Shown piece by piece: positions 8,470 through 17,137 of a DNA stretch of 64,000 bases. A model generated the notes under the pieces. The model did not search any database, was not told the origin of the DNA, and saw only the letters and a program-made list of their open reading frames with translations. The first letter of the stretch is position 1. The number at the start of each line of letters is the position of its first letter. A program made the position numbers and the translations under genes. Origin of the DNA: Streptomyces deccanensis (GTDB lineage: Bacteria; Actinomycetota; Actinomycetes; Streptomycetales; Streptomycetaceae). The DNA is taken from contig NZ_CP092431.1 in the NCBI RefSeq assembly GCF_022385335.1, positions 9,424,001-9,488,000 of the forward strand. Reading direction: 5' to 3'.

Positions 8470-9630
8470 ATGACCGCACTCGCTGCCAGTTGGCTGCCGC
8501 TCAGTCCCGGAGAACGCGCGGTGGCCATCGAGGTGCTCGTGCACGGCCCGCTCTCGCGCACGGAGCTCGCCAAGCGCCTCGGCCTGTCCGCCGGGAGCCT
8601 CACCCGGCTGACCAAACCGCTGATCGAGTCGGGGCTGCTGGTCGAGACCGCCGAGGGAACGGCGCTCCCCGAGGTCCGGCAGGGGCGCCCCTCGCAGCCC
8701 CTGGACATCGTCGCCGAGTCCCGCACCTTCGTCGGCTTCAAGATCACCGACGACACGGTGTACGCCGTGGTCACCACGTTGCGGAGCGAGATCGTCAGCC
8801 GCCACGACCGTCCGCTCCCCACGCACGAGCCGGAACGGGTCGCCGACCTGCTCGCCGAGATGACCGCCGAACTCGCCCGCACGCACCCCTCATTGGCCGG
8901 CATCGGCATCGGGGTCGGCGGACTCGTCCGGCGTCGCGCGGTCGTCGGGGAGTCGCCCTTCCTGTCGTGGCGCGACGTTCCGCTGGCCGACCTCGTCGAG
9001 GAGCGCACCGGGCTGCCGGTGGTCGTCGAGAACGACGTCGCCGCGCTCGTCGAGGCCGAGACCTGGTTCGGCGCGGGGCGCGGACTGGACCGGTTCGTCG
9101 TCCTCACCATCGGCGCGGGCATCGGCTACGGACTGGTCCTGGGCGGCAGGCGCGTGCCCTACGCCGAGGAGGACCGGGGCTTCGGCCGCCACTGGATCGT
9201 GGACCCCTCCGGCCCGCTCACCCCCGACGGCGAGCGCGGCAGCGCCGTCTCACTGCTGAGCATCCCCAGCATCCGCTACCAGGTGCGGGCGGCGACCGGA
9301 CGCGAGGTGACGTACGAGGAGATCCTGACCGGCGCGGCCGAGGGGGACCCGATGTGCGCGCGGGTCGTCGGCGAGGCGGGGCGGGCGCTGGGGATCCTGG
9401 TGGCCCAGATCGCGAACTTCGTGATGCCGCAGAAGATCCTGCTCGCGGGGGAGGGAGTGGGGCTGATGGCGGTGGCGGGCGAGGCCGTGCACGAGGCGGT
9501 CCGGGCCCATCGGCATCCGCTGGCCGCGCCCGTGCCCCTGGAGACGAAGGTGTCCGACTTCCACGACTGGGCACGGGGGGCGGCCGTGCTGGCCATTCGG
9601 GTCCTCGTGCTCGGAACGATGGAGCCGTAA
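8470..9630 (+). CDS. ROK family transcriptional regulator
   Basis: This 386-residue protein has an N-terminal winged helix-turn-helix (about residues 14-72; RTELAKRLGLSAGSLTRLTKPL is the recognition region) and a C-terminal ROK sugar-kinase fold with VVENDVAALVEAE and the phosphate-binding glycine loop VLTIGAGIGYG. The Cys-rich zinc signature of most ROK proteins is absent: the segment after the catalytic His region (GRHWIVDPSGPLTPDGERG) has no Cys. The open frame extends upstream to 8290, but the Met at 8470 fits the family and lies after the candidate operators. The divergent Gfo/Idh gene is the likely target, with a sugar ligand. Confidence 0.87.
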   Translation: MTALAASWLPLSPGERAVAIEVLVHGPLSRTELAKRLGLSAGSLTRLTKPLIESGLLVETAEGTALPEVRQGRPSQPLDIVAESRTFVGFKITDDTVYAVVTTLRSEIVSRHDRPLPTHEPERVADLLAEMTAELARTHPSLAGIGIGVGGLVRRRAVVGESPFLSWRDVPLADLVEERTGLPVVVENDVAALVEAETWFGAGRGLDRFVVLTIGAGIGYGLVLGGRRVPYAEEDRGFGRHWIVDPSGPLTPDGERGSAVSLLSIPSIRYQVRAATGREVTYEEILTGAAEGDPMCARVVGEAGRALGILVAQIANFVMPQKILLAGEGVGLMAVAGEAVHEAVRAHRHPLAAPVPLETKVSDFHDWARGAAVLAIRVLVLGTMEP

Positions 9631-9708
9631 ACGCAGAGTGATCAGCTTCACGGTCCGTAATGTCTGAAGTGGCACCTTTACTCACATCGACTTCACGTTC
9701 GAGGACAT

Positions 9709-9891
9709 ATGGTTTACACCATGTCCACTACCCCTGATGTCGTCCTGGAGAAAGCGGAAGGACCGGCGCGAACGGCCGCCGAGGTCAACGAGGAGATCCG
9801 GGCGCTCTGGTTCCGGAGCGGTGGGACGTTGAACAGGGAGCAGCGGAGCGAGTACGAGCGTCTCGTCCTGGAGTGGGCCGCCGCTTCGTAG
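9709..9891 (+). CDS. Small hypothetical acidic protein
   Basis: A 60-residue protein (or 56 residues from the Met at 9721) of no recognised family. It is mostly helical and charged, with the core AAEVNEEIRALWFRSGGTL and a C-terminal LVLEWAAAS. GAGGA precedes the first ATG but closely (3 bases), while it is rather far (15 bases) from the second, so the start is undecided. The coding bias and hairpin immediately after its stop support a real gene. Many streptomycetes carry such small orphan proteins; no function can be proposed. Confidence 0.6.
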   Translation: MVYTMSTTPDVVLEKAEGPARTAAEVNEEIRALWFRSGGTLNREQRSEYERLVLEWAAAS

Positions 9892-9914
9892 GGGCGCGCC
9901 CCCAGGGCGCGCCC
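9892..9914. terminator. Bidirectional hairpin between convergent genes
   Basis: Self-complementary arms GGGCGCGCCC at 9892-9901 and 9905-9914 with a 3-base loop, directly after the small gene and 14 bases before the protease stop. Confidence 0.6.
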
Positions 9915-9927
9915 GTCCCCCCGGGAT

Positions 9928-11304
9928 CTAGCTCCAGCTCTGTGAGTACTGGCGGCGGTACGCCTGGCGGTCCTGTTCCGTGCGGATGAAGCGGGTCGCC
10001 GCGAGGGCGACCATGCTGCCGGCGATGACCAGCAGGCCGGGGCCGACGTTGCGCGGGTCGGCGAGGCGGTCGAGCAGGTCGGAGGCGGCCTCGATGCCCT
10101 CGACGGATTCCACGGCACCCGGTTCGGCGGAGCCCGGGGCGGCGGCACCCTGGGCGTCGTCCTCGGAGCCGTCGGCCGCGGCGGTCGGCCGGGCCGCGGA
10201 CTGCGGCAGACCGTTCAGCTGGACACCGAGGTCGTCGAGGGCGTCGGACAGCGGCTGGAAGAACGTCGTACCGCCCTCCTCGCAGTCGCCGTTGCCGCCC
10301 GAGGTCACGCCCAGCGCCACTCCCTCCGAGAAGAGCGGGCCCCCGCTGTCGCCCGGCTCGGCGCAGACCGTCGTCTCGATGAGGCCGGAGACCGTGCCCT
10401 CGGGGTAGTTGACCGTGGCGTCGAGCCCGGTCACCTCGCCGTTGCGGAAGCCGCTGGTGCTGCCGCTGCGGAAGACCCGCTGGCCGACCGCCGCCTCACC
10501 GACGGAGGTGATGCGCACACCGCGGCCGTCGCCGACGGAGACGATGTTGGTCTTGTTGCTCGACGCGTCCTGGAGGTACTGGACGAGCGAGTAGTCGGCG
10601 CCGGGGAAGTTGGTCTCGGTCGTCCGGCCGATCTCCTGCCGGCCCTGGTCGTCCGAGAACCAGACGGATCCCGAGGGGCCGCAGTGCCCGGCGGTCAGCA
10701 TGAAGTCGTTCTCACCGTCGGTCACGTTGAAGCCGATCGAACAGCGCCCGCCGGTACCGAAGATCGGCTGCGCGCCGTTGAGCCGCATCGTGTACGCGCC
10801 CTCGGTGCGCTCCATCCGGACGGAACCGCCGATCTCCTCGGCGAGGTCGGTCAGGCTCGCCCAGTCCTTCTTGGAGACCGTGCTGTCGGCGCGCACCACC
10901 ACCTCGTTGGAGGCGGGGTCGATCGCCCAGGAGGTGCCCGGCACCCGGGGTGCCGAACGCAGCGCCTCCGTGGCGGACTTCAGGTCCTCGCCGCTGTACT
11001 CGACCATCTTCGGGCGGGCGCCCGCCCGCTTGACCTCGGCGGCGGCCTTCTCGTCGGTCACGGCGACGACCGGGCTGCCGTCGTCGGCGATCCACGTGCC
11101 CGCCGTCCGCTCGGAGCCGAGTTCGGTCAGCAGGCCGTTCCCGGTGCCGGACGCGGCCAGCACCGCGCTCGGGGTCGCGGGCGGGGTGACGGCGGGTTCG
11201 GTCGCCATCGCCGCCTGCGTGACCATCAGGGCTCCGCAGATCACTCCACCGGCGGCCGTCAGCCGCGCCACCCGCTTCACGACTCGTCGTCGTGCGTGCC
11301 TCAT
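9928..11304 (-). CDS. Membrane-anchored S1 (streptogrisin-type) serine protease
   Basis: The start at 11304 follows GGGAG by 8 bases and gives 458 residues. The order is an Arg-rich signal peptide, an alpha-lytic-type pro-region, then the chymotrypsin-fold domain with catalytic His in MLTAGHCG, Asp in GADYSLVQY and Ser in PGDSGGPLF. It ends with a disordered Ala/Gly/Ser-rich linker and a C-terminal transmembrane helix (GLLVIAGSMVALAATRF) followed by a short charged tail. Streptogrisins are normally soluble secreted enzymes; the C-terminal anchor would tether this one to the outer face of the membrane. The pro-region implies self-processing. Confidence 0.88.
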   Translation of the reverse strand: MRHARRRVVKRVARLTAAGGVICGALMVTQAAMATEPAVTPPATPSAVLAASGTGNGLLTELGSERTAGTWIADDGSPVVAVTDEKAAAEVKRAGARPKMVEYSGEDLKSATEALRSAPRVPGTSWAIDPASNEVVVRADSTVSKKDWASLTDLAEEIGGSVRMERTEGAYTMRLNGAQPIFGTGGRCSIGFNVTDGENDFMLTAGHCGPSGSVWFSDDQGRQEIGRTTETNFPGADYSLVQYLQDASSNKTNIVSVGDGRGVRITSVGEAAVGQRVFRSGSTSGFRNGEVTGLDATVNYPEGTVSGLIETTVCAEPGDSGGPLFSEGVALGVTSGGNGDCEEGGTTFFQPLSDALDDLGVQLNGLPQSAARPTAAADGSEDDAQGAAAPGSAEPGAVESVEGIEAASDLLDRLADPRNVGPGLLVIAGSMVALAATRFIRTEQDRQAYRRQYSQSWS

Positions 11305-11402
11305 TGCCTGGCTCCCGAACCCCGTCCGACACGGTGTCAACACCGCCAGGGCGTCCGGTCCTTGAGCGCCCTCCTTTCATACGTGCGGTGACCGGCACAT
11401 GT

Positions 11403-11924
11403 TCACCAGTCCGCGTCGACGAATCCCAACGTCCGGTTCATGGCGATCGCACGGCTGTTGGCCGGGTGGTGGACCGTTCGGACGGTGCTCACCCCGCAGA
11501 TCCCGGCGAACCCGATGCCGAAGGTCTTCATGGCCACCGAGATGCCCCGGCCGCGATGGCCGGACCGCACCCCGGTCATCTCGTTGAACACGAACCCGGA
11601 ACCGCGCCGGTCCGAGGTGGCCGCCATGCCGATCCACCGGTCGCCGTCCAGGGCCAGCACGACTCCGCGCGGATCGTAGGAGGGCACCTCGAAGCGGAGC
11701 CGGTGGTACTCGTCGTACGGGAAGAAGGCGCCGCGCTCGGGGATGTCGGCCGAGCACTCCTTGTTGAGGTCGTACAAAGCCCGCCGGTGCTCCGGGGTGT
11801 CGCCGAGTTCGGAGAGCGTCGTCAGACGGATGCCGGAGGTCCGGCACTTGTCGACGTACGGCTGGAAACGTGCCAGGTCGAAGGCGGCGACGTCCAGTTG
11901 CAGCCGGACCGGGCCGGTCGTCAT
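11403..11924 (-). CDS. GNAT family N-acetyltransferase
   Basis: This 173-residue protein has the GNAT acetyl-CoA fold: strand GVVLALDGDRWIGMAATS, then the motif-A region FNEMTGVRSGHRGRGISVAMK, in which RGHRGRG is the pyrophosphate-binding Q/RxxGxG/A signature, and a C-terminal NRTLGFVDADW typical of the family (N-x-x-L-G-F). The acetyl acceptor is unknown. Its ATG overlaps the stop of the upstream methyltransferase gene (TGATG), so the two are translationally coupled and may act on related substrates. Confidence 0.85.
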   Translation of the reverse strand: MTTGPVRLQLDVAAFDLARFQPYVDKCRTSGIRLTTLSELGDTPEHRRALYDLNKECSADIPERGAFFPYDEYHRLRFEVPSYDPRGVVLALDGDRWIGMAATSDRRGSGFVFNEMTGVRSGHRGRGISVAMKTFGIGFAGICGVSTVRTVHHPANSRAIAMNRTLGFVDADW

Positions 11925-12760
11925 CAGCGCTTGCCTCCCACTCCGCAGTACATGGCCACTTCCTCCGGCTCGCCGTCCTCGGTGTCGGCGGGGTCAGGGC
12001 GCCAGCGCGTGCACGAGACGACGCCCGGATCGAGGAGGTCCAGCCCGTCGAAGAAGCGGGCGATGGTCTCGGGGGTGCGCTGGTGCAACCGCGGGGTGCC
12101 GTGCGCGTTCCACCAGGCCGCGGCGATGTCCACATCGGGCCATCGGGGGCTCGTCACGGTGTGCGAGAGCATCAGATGGCTGCCGGACGGCAGGGCGGCC
12201 ATCAGTCGGCGCACGATGTCGTGCGGGTCCTCCTCGTCGGTGACGAAGGCCAGCACGTCGAGCAGCATCAGCGCGACCGGCTGGGCCAGGTCCAGGGTCC
12301 GCGCGGCGTGTTCGAGGATCGCGTCGACATTGCGCACGTCCTCGTCGACGTGGTCCGTACGGCCCTCGGGCGCGCTCGTCAGCAGGGCCCGGGCGTGCAC
12401 CAGGACCAGCGGGTCGTTGTCGACGTAGACGATCCGCGCGTCCGGGAGGACGCGCTGGGCGACCTCGTGGGTGTTCTCCGCGGTCGGCAGCCCCGCGCCG
12501 ATGTCCAGGAACTGCCGGATCCCCACCTCGGCGGCCAGATGGCGCACCGCCCGGCGCAGGAACCGCCGGTCCGCGCGGGCGTAGTCGTGGATGCTCGGAT
12601 GCAGTCGGCGTATCTCGTCCCCGGCCTTGCGGTCGACCTCGTAGTAGTCCCTGCCGCCGAGCCAGTAGTTCCAGATCCGCGCCGCGCTCGGCCGGGTGGT
12701 GACGATGCGACGGTTCAGCGACGAGGAGGGGAAGTCCGAGGCTGCCGGGTTGTCCGTCAC
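11924..12760 (-). CDS. SAM-dependent methyltransferase, SAV2177/DUF574 family
   Basis: The GTG at 12760 is chosen because AGGAG (complement of 12769-12773) lies 8 bases upstream; the open frame extends to 12856. The 278-residue product has the family's N-terminal ARIWNYWLGGRDYYEVDR signature, then the SAM-binding motif QFLDIGAGLPTAENTHE, an acidic strand end YVDNDPLVL, and MLLDVLAFV. This family is expanded in streptomycetes and its substrates are unknown. It heads a two-gene operon with the GNAT gene and is divergent from the HAD phosphatase gene. Confidence 0.87.
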   Translation of the reverse strand: MTDNPAASDFPSSSLNRRIVTTRPSAARIWNYWLGGRDYYEVDRKAGDEIRRLHPSIHDYARADRRFLRRAVRHLAAEVGIRQFLDIGAGLPTAENTHEVAQRVLPDARIVYVDNDPLVLVHARALLTSAPEGRTDHVDEDVRNVDAILEHAARTLDLAQPVALMLLDVLAFVTDEEDPHDIVRRLMAALPSGSHLMLSHTVTSPRWPDVDIAAAWWNAHGTPRLHQRTPETIARFFDGLDLLDPGVVSCTRWRPDPADTEDGEPEEVAMYCGVGGKR

Positions 12761-13030
12761 GGCATCAACTCCTGGATCTTCTGTGAAAGGTGCTTCCATC
12801 CAACGGGCAATGTAGACCCGCCGGTTGGTGTTTGCCGACCCTTCGGCGATCTTCACGGTCCCCGCCCGCCGGCTCCCCGGACGCCGCCCCGCCGAACAAC
12901 GTTCGTCGGGACCTCTCTACTAATCAGTAACTCTTAGGTAGTCTCCCGGCCACCGATGGGCATGACCATGACCAGTGCGGCGAAGGTTCCGACGGCCTCG
13001 CCGCTTTGACATGAGAAAAAGGGGACGAAC
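12761..13030. promoter_or_regulatory. Divergent intergenic region with AT-rich island
   Basis: Between the methyltransferase and HAD phosphatase genes. The only notable feature is an AT-rich island around 12917-12945 (CTAATCAGTAACTCTTAGG) with imperfect dyad symmetry, which probably holds a promoter or operator for the phosphatase. No gene is seen. Confidence 0.4.
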
Positions 13031-13666
13031 ATGACAGCAAGCGGTGTGGGACGCCGCGTCACCGCGGTCGCCACGGTGGCCGTACTGGGTCTGGGCGCTT
13101 CGCTGACCGCGGCCGGTCCGGCCGCCGCGGCGCCGAGCACGGCCGCGACCGCCGCGGCAGCGGCCGCCGAGGTGGACTACGCGACCTGGCAGAAGGACGT
13201 GAAGGCCGTCATCGACACGGCCACGCCCTACGTACAGCAGCGCACCGCGAACTCCTCGGGGCAGAAGCTCGCCATCGTCTTCGACATCGACAACACGACG
13301 CTGGAGACGCACTACACGCCCTGGTACCAGCTGCCGACCCCGGCCCTGAAGCCCTCCCTGGCGCTGGCCAAGTACGCCAAGTCCCGTGGGGTCGCGGTCT
13401 TCTTCGTCACCGCCCGCCCCGGCATCATCGAGTCCCTCACCGAATGGAACCTGGAGAACGTCGGCTACCCGGTCGACGGCCTCTACGTGCGCGACCTGCC
13501 CGACCTCTTCGGCGAGGTCGCCGCCTACAAGACCGCCTCGCGCGCGGACATCGAGTCCGACGGCTACACGATCATCGCCAACGTCGGCAACAACACCACC
13601 GACCTCGTCGGCGGCCACGCCGAGCGCACCTACAAGCTGCCGGACTACGACGGCCTGCTGGACTGA
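13031..13666 (+). CDS. Secreted HAD-type (class IIIB-like) acid phosphatase
   Basis: This 211-residue protein has an N-terminal signal peptide ending GPAAAA near residue 36. The HAD nucleophile motif is IVFDIDNTTLET (Asp-x-Asp), followed by the motif II threonine in FFVTARPG and a C-terminal IIANVGNNTTDLVGG, where Asn replaces the usual Asp of the motif IV DxxxD. It resembles plant VSP-like and bacterial class B/IIIB acid phosphatases, which release phosphate from organic esters outside the cell. A GGGGAC ribosome site precedes the ATG. The Asn substitution could weaken Mg binding, so catalytic activity is probable but not certain. Confidence 0.85.
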   Translation: MTASGVGRRVTAVATVAVLGLGASLTAAGPAAAAPSTAATAAAAAAEVDYATWQKDVKAVIDTATPYVQQRTANSSGQKLAIVFDIDNTTLETHYTPWYQLPTPALKPSLALAKYAKSRGVAVFFVTARPGIIESLTEWNLENVGYPVDGLYVRDLPDLFGEVAAYKTASRADIESDGYTIIANVGNNTTDLVGGHAERTYKLPDYDGLLD

Positions 13667-13691
13667 CGCCGCTCCACCGCTCGCTCCTGGG

Positions 13692-13723
13692 GCACGGCCG
13701 CCGGGTTCCGCCGGCGGCCGTGC
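13692..13723 (+). terminator. Hairpin terminator, 13-bp stem
   Basis: Perfect arms 13692-13704 and 13711-13723 with a 6-base loop, ending the phosphatase transcript just before the promoter of the next gene. Confidence 0.7.
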
Positions 13724-13726
13724 GCC

Positions 13727-13732
13727 TAGACT
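13727..13732 (+). promoter_or_regulatory. -10 element (TAGACT) of a probable leaderless gene
   Basis: TAGACT ends 6 bases before the ATG at 13739 and there is no ribosome site, the arrangement typical of leaderless actinobacterial mRNAs. No clear -35 is visible. Confidence 0.5.
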
Positions 13733-13738
13733 CCGGTC

Positions 13739-14131
13739 ATGGCCGACGAAACCACGCTCGACGCCCTCGGCGCGGGCAAGTACCTGCTGGTGACCACCTA
13801 TCGCAAGAACGGCACCACCGTGCCGACCCCGGTGTGGGTCGTGCGGGACGGGGACGCGCTCGGCATCTGGACCGTCGCCGACTCCTGGAAGGTCAAGCGG
13901 ATCCGCAACCGCGCCGACGTCCTCGTCGGTCCGTGCGACGTGCGCGGCAACCCCACCGGCTCCTCCGTCCCCGCCCACGCGGAGATCCTCGACGCGGCCG
14001 GCTCCGCCGCCTACCGCCGGCTCATCGCCCGCAAGTACAGCGTCCTCGGCCGCCTCACCCTCCTCGGCAGCCGACTGCGCCGGGGCGCCGACGGCACGAT
14101 CGGCATCCGCATCACCCTCACCGAGAGCTGA
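13739..14131 (+). CDS. PPOX-class F420/FMN-dependent oxidoreductase
   Basis: A 130-residue split-barrel flavin/deazaflavin reductase. The start region LGAGKYLLVTTYRKNGTTVPTPVWVV is the conserved first strand pair of the PPOX-class F420-dependent family, followed by WTVADSWKVKRIRNRADVLVGPCDVRGNP. These proteins reduce small molecules with F420H2 or bind flavin. The length is typical. Translation appears leaderless. It is convergent with the NarL-type response regulator gene, whose stop lies only 2 bases away. Confidence 0.85.
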   Translation: MADETTLDALGAGKYLLVTTYRKNGTTVPTPVWVVRDGDALGIWTVADSWKVKRIRNRADVLVGPCDVRGNPTGSSVPAHAEILDAAGSAAYRRLIARKYSVLGRLTLLGSRLRRGADGTIGIRITLTES

Positions 14132-14132
14132 C

Positions 14133-14822
14133 TCACGCCCCGTCGCCCGCGTGCCCCGTGCGCCACGCCCACGCCGCGATCTCCACCCGGTTCCGGGCGG
14201 CGAGCTTGAGCTGGATGCTGCCGAGGTGGGTCTTGACCGTGGAGAGGGACACGAACATCGAGGCGGCGATCTCCGCGTTGGTGTGCCCCAGCGCGACCAG
14301 CCGGACGACGTCGAGCTCCCGGTCGGTCAACGCCTCCTGGGGGCGCGGGACTTCGGGGGCGGGCGGGGCCTCCTTCCCGCCCTCCGCCGTCACGTGCTTG
14401 AGCAGCCGGACCGTCACTGACGGCGACACCAGCGAGTCGCCCACCGCCGCCGCCCGTACGGCCTCGGCCAGCAGGGTCGGCCCCGAGTCCTTCAGCAGGA
14501 AACCGCAGGCACCGCCGCGCAACGCCCCGTAGACGTACTCGTCGAGGTCGAACGTGGTCACCACGACCACCCGCAGCGGATCGGCCACCCCCGGACCGGC
14601 GAGCAGCCGGGTCGCCTCCAGCCCGTCCAGCCTCGGCATCCGGATGTCCAGCAGGCATACGTCCGGCCGCAGTTCACGGGCGAGTCGCACGGCCGTCTCG
14701 CCGTCGGCGGCCTCGGCCACCACGGTGATGTCGGGCTGCGCGTCGAGGAAGAAGCGGAAGCCGGTGCGGACCATGTCCTGGTCGTCGGCGATCAGGACCC
14801 GGATCGGGCTGCGGTCGTTCAT
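14133..14822 (-). CDS. NarL/LuxR-type response regulator
   Basis: This 229-residue regulator has a receiver domain (residues 1-125): acidic pair ADDQD, phospho-acceptor Asp in VCLLDIRMPRLDG, Thr in VVVTTFDLDEYV and Lys in FLLKDSG. A LuxR-type DNA-binding domain occupies about residues 160-225 (LTDRELDVVRLVALGHTNAEI, then FVSLSTVKTH). Its probable partner is the HisKA_3 kinase at 18382, which lies beyond the ABC transporter genes; the RR is the promoter-distal gene on this strand. It likely controls the transporter operon. Confidence 0.93.
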   Translation of the reverse strand: MNDRSPIRVLIADDQDMVRTGFRFFLDAQPDITVVAEAADGETAVRLARELRPDVCLLDIRMPRLDGLEATRLLAGPGVADPLRVVVVTTFDLDEYVYGALRGGACGFLLKDSGPTLLAEAVRAAAVGDSLVSPSVTVRLLKHVTAEGGKEAPPAPEVPRPQEALTDRELDVVRLVALGHTNAEIAASMFVSLSTVKTHLGSIQLKLAARNRVEIAAWAWRTGHAGDGA

Positions 14823-14883
14823 GGGCGCATCATGCCGGAAGGAGACAGGACAAGGGGGAGGCGGGCGGCGGCCGAGGGGTGCC

Positions 14884-16884
14884 TCAGTCGGCTTCCTGGG
14901 CCCGCTCCGCCGTCACCTTCCGCAGCAGCGGCCGGCTCCCGGCGAGCGCCGCGAACATGGTGGCCGTCCCGAGGGCGACACAGAGGGCGAGACGCAGGGC
15001 CCCCGACGCGTCCGGCTCCAGGTGGAACGCCTCGTTCACCCTGATCCCGCCGTAGATCCCGGTCGCCGTCGTACCCCCGGCGAGGACCACCAGCGGCAGC
15101 GCGGTCTCCCGGATCCGCGCCCGGTCCAGCACCTTCAGCGGCGTACCGGCCAGCCGCAGCAGCGCGTACACCCGGCGCCGGTCCAGGACCGTGGCCGCCG
15201 CGGTCAGTCCGGCGGAGGCGGCGGCGACGAGGAAGCCCAGGGCCAGCACCGCGAGCCCCATCTCGCCGATGAGCCGGGTCGTCGTCCCGCCCTCGGCGTT
15301 GACGTAGTCCTGGGTCAACGGCAGGTTCCCGGGCGAGAGGGAGGACAGCGCGGTCGACGCGGTGTCCACCTGCTCCTGACCGCCGCGCACATGGGCGACG
15401 ACGCCCTCCTCGCCGATCAGGATCCCGTCGTACGTGTCGGCGTCGACCGTCTCCACCCGCGCCTTCACCCCTGCTTCGGTGAGCAACTCCCTTGCCCTTA
15501 CGGCGAGTTCGTCCACATCCCCGTGTGCCGCGCGGACGGCGACCTGGCCCCGGTAGTCGTAGCCCACGAGGCCGACCTGCCCGACGGAGAAGAACCCGGC
15601 GACCAGCCCCGCGAGAACCAGACCGCTGACCGTGCGCCAGGCGCCGCGGGGGTCGTCGCTGAGCCGACGCGCGGCCAGCAGCGTCGCCGGACGGCGCGCG
15701 AAGCGGCTCAGCAGCCTGCCCAGCATGTCGACCACCCAGGGGCCGAGGGTCCAGAACGCCCCGTACACCAGGACGATCAGCGCGATCGTCTGACCCGTGC
15801 TCATCCCGCCGCTCGCGGTGCCCACCACGTACAGCCCGACGGCGACGAACAGCACCAGCCGGATCAGTCTCGTCCGGCGCGGATCGGACTGCTGGGCCAC
15901 GCCCAGCGGGGAACGCGCCACCCCGCGCAGCGTCGTCACCGCGCTGACGGAGGTGAGCGCGGCCACGGCCGCCACCACCGCGAGCAGCACGGGCACCCCG
16001 ACCCACAACTGGCCCGCGTACCAGGGGCCGATGCCGTACGGCACCCGCGCGAGGACCGGCACCAGCAGGGTGTACCCGACCGCGCCGAGGAAACCGCCGG
16101 CCAGGCCCACCGCCGCCGACTCCGCACCCGTCATCGCCAGGATCTGCCGGGGTGTCGCTCCGGCCAGCCGCAGGGCGGCGAGCCGCTCCTCACGGCGCGC
16201 GGCACCGAGGCGGCCGGCGGCCGAGGCCAGCACGATCACCGGGACGACGAGGAGCGCGCCGCCGAGCAGCGCGGCCTGCTGGTCGAACGAGGTGAACAGG
16301 CTCGGCCTGCCGCCGTCGAAACCGTCCACGCGGGCGCGGGCGGCGAGGAGGTCCAGGCCGCTGCCCTCGGCGGCCTGGGTGATCGCGGGGTCGGTGGAGG
16401 TGCGGCCGACGACGGCCACGAGTTCCTCGGGGGAGGCGAGGCCGGCCGCGCCGATCGTGCCGTAGCCGGCGGTGGTCGGGAAGCGGTCGGCGAGACGCGT
16501 CGCCGGCAGTTCGCGCATCAGCTCCGCCAGGGCCGGGGACAGATAGGTGCGCCCCGGTGCGGGGAAGCGGTCCAGGCCGGGCGGGGCGGGGGTCGCGGCC
16601 CGGTTCGGCAGCTGGGCCAGGGAGACGACGGTGACCGGGCGGTGGTTCACGTACGTCGTCCCCAGCGTCTGCACGGCGGTCGCCCGCTTCGCCGCCACGG
16701 CGTCGGGGGTGCGCCACGCCGTGCGGTCGGCCCGGACGCCGGAGCCCAGGTAGGCGGCGAGGAGCGTCAGCAGGACGAGGGCGCCGGCGGCCGCCGCGGC
16801 GGCGGACAGGAGGTGGCTCTGCAGGCCGCGCCTCCCGGAGGAACGGGCCAGGTGCCAGGTCAGGGGCAGGACGGGGGAGCGCAT
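14884..16884 (-). CDS. FtsX-type ABC transporter permease
   Basis: The ATG at 16884 has GGAG 7 bases upstream; the frame continues to 17073 through repetitive low-complexity DNA and is not coding there. The 666-residue protein has an N-terminal membrane segment, a large extracytoplasmic region, then two FtsX/MacB-type permease units (FTSFDQQAALLGGALLVVPVIVLASAAG and GLAVLALGFLVAAASAGLTAAATVLDRRR are the first helices of each), with LAALRLAGATPRQIL and YALLRLAGTPLKVLD cytoplasmic loops. It pairs with the ATPase at 17138-17821. Such pairs export or sense antibiotics and lipids or remodel the envelope. Confidence 0.88.
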   Translation of the reverse strand: MRSPVLPLTWHLARSSGRRGLQSHLLSAAAAAAGALVLLTLLAAYLGSGVRADRTAWRTPDAVAAKRATAVQTLGTTYVNHRPVTVVSLAQLPNRAATPAPPGLDRFPAPGRTYLSPALAELMRELPATRLADRFPTTAGYGTIGAAGLASPEELVAVVGRTSTDPAITQAAEGSGLDLLAARARVDGFDGGRPSLFTSFDQQAALLGGALLVVPVIVLASAAGRLGAARREERLAALRLAGATPRQILAMTGAESAAVGLAGGFLGAVGYTLLVPVLARVPYGIGPWYAGQLWVGVPVLLAVVAAVAALTSVSAVTTLRGVARSPLGVAQQSDPRRTRLIRLVLFVAVGLYVVGTASGGMSTGQTIALIVLVYGAFWTLGPWVVDMLGRLLSRFARRPATLLAARRLSDDPRGAWRTVSGLVLAGLVAGFFSVGQVGLVGYDYRGQVAVRAAHGDVDELAVRARELLTEAGVKARVETVDADTYDGILIGEEGVVAHVRGGQEQVDTASTALSSLSPGNLPLTQDYVNAEGGTTTRLIGEMGLAVLALGFLVAAASAGLTAAATVLDRRRVYALLRLAGTPLKVLDRARIRETALPLVVLAGGTTATGIYGGIRVNEAFHLEPDASGALRLALCVALGTATMFAALAGSRPLLRKVTAERAQEAD

Positions 16885-16904
16885 TCTTCGTCTCCGGGTG
16901 CTCG

Positions 16905-16958
16905 GGGGTGCGAGGGGTCGCGGCTTCGGGGGTCGGGGTGCGAGGGGTCGCGGCTTCG
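16905..16958. repeat. Two-copy 24-base direct repeat, 30-base period
   Basis: Copies at 16905-16928 and 16935-16958, upstream of the permease gene, with degenerate continuation to about 16975. Probably slippage-prone GC repeat without coding role. Confidence 0.7.
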
Positions 16959-17058
16959 AGGGGGCGAGGGGTGGGGGATTCATGGGGAACGGGGCGAGGG
17001 CTCGGGTCGCCGGAGAGTTCGGTCGGCTCGGTGCGAGGGCGAGTGCGGGTTGTTCGTG

Positions 17059-17122
17059 GCTCGTCGCGCCCACGCGGCGGAGCCGCAGATCGACACAGCC
17101 CCGCGCCCCTTCAGGGCGCTCG
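17059..17122. repeat. Streptomyces-type dispersed intergenic repeat
   Basis: The segment with GGCGGAGCCGC, then CAGCCCCGCGCCCCTTCAGG and GGGCGC is of the kind seen repeatedly between genes in Streptomyces chromosomes. It forms GC hairpins and sits between the ATPase stop and the permease start, where it may shape the operon transcript. Confidence 0.55.
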
Positions 17123-17137
17123 CGCGCCCGCGGCGGC

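Noticed and set aside
16905..16975. CRISPR-like direct repeat
   Set aside because: Only two copies with 6-base spacing, no spacers of normal length and no cas genes.
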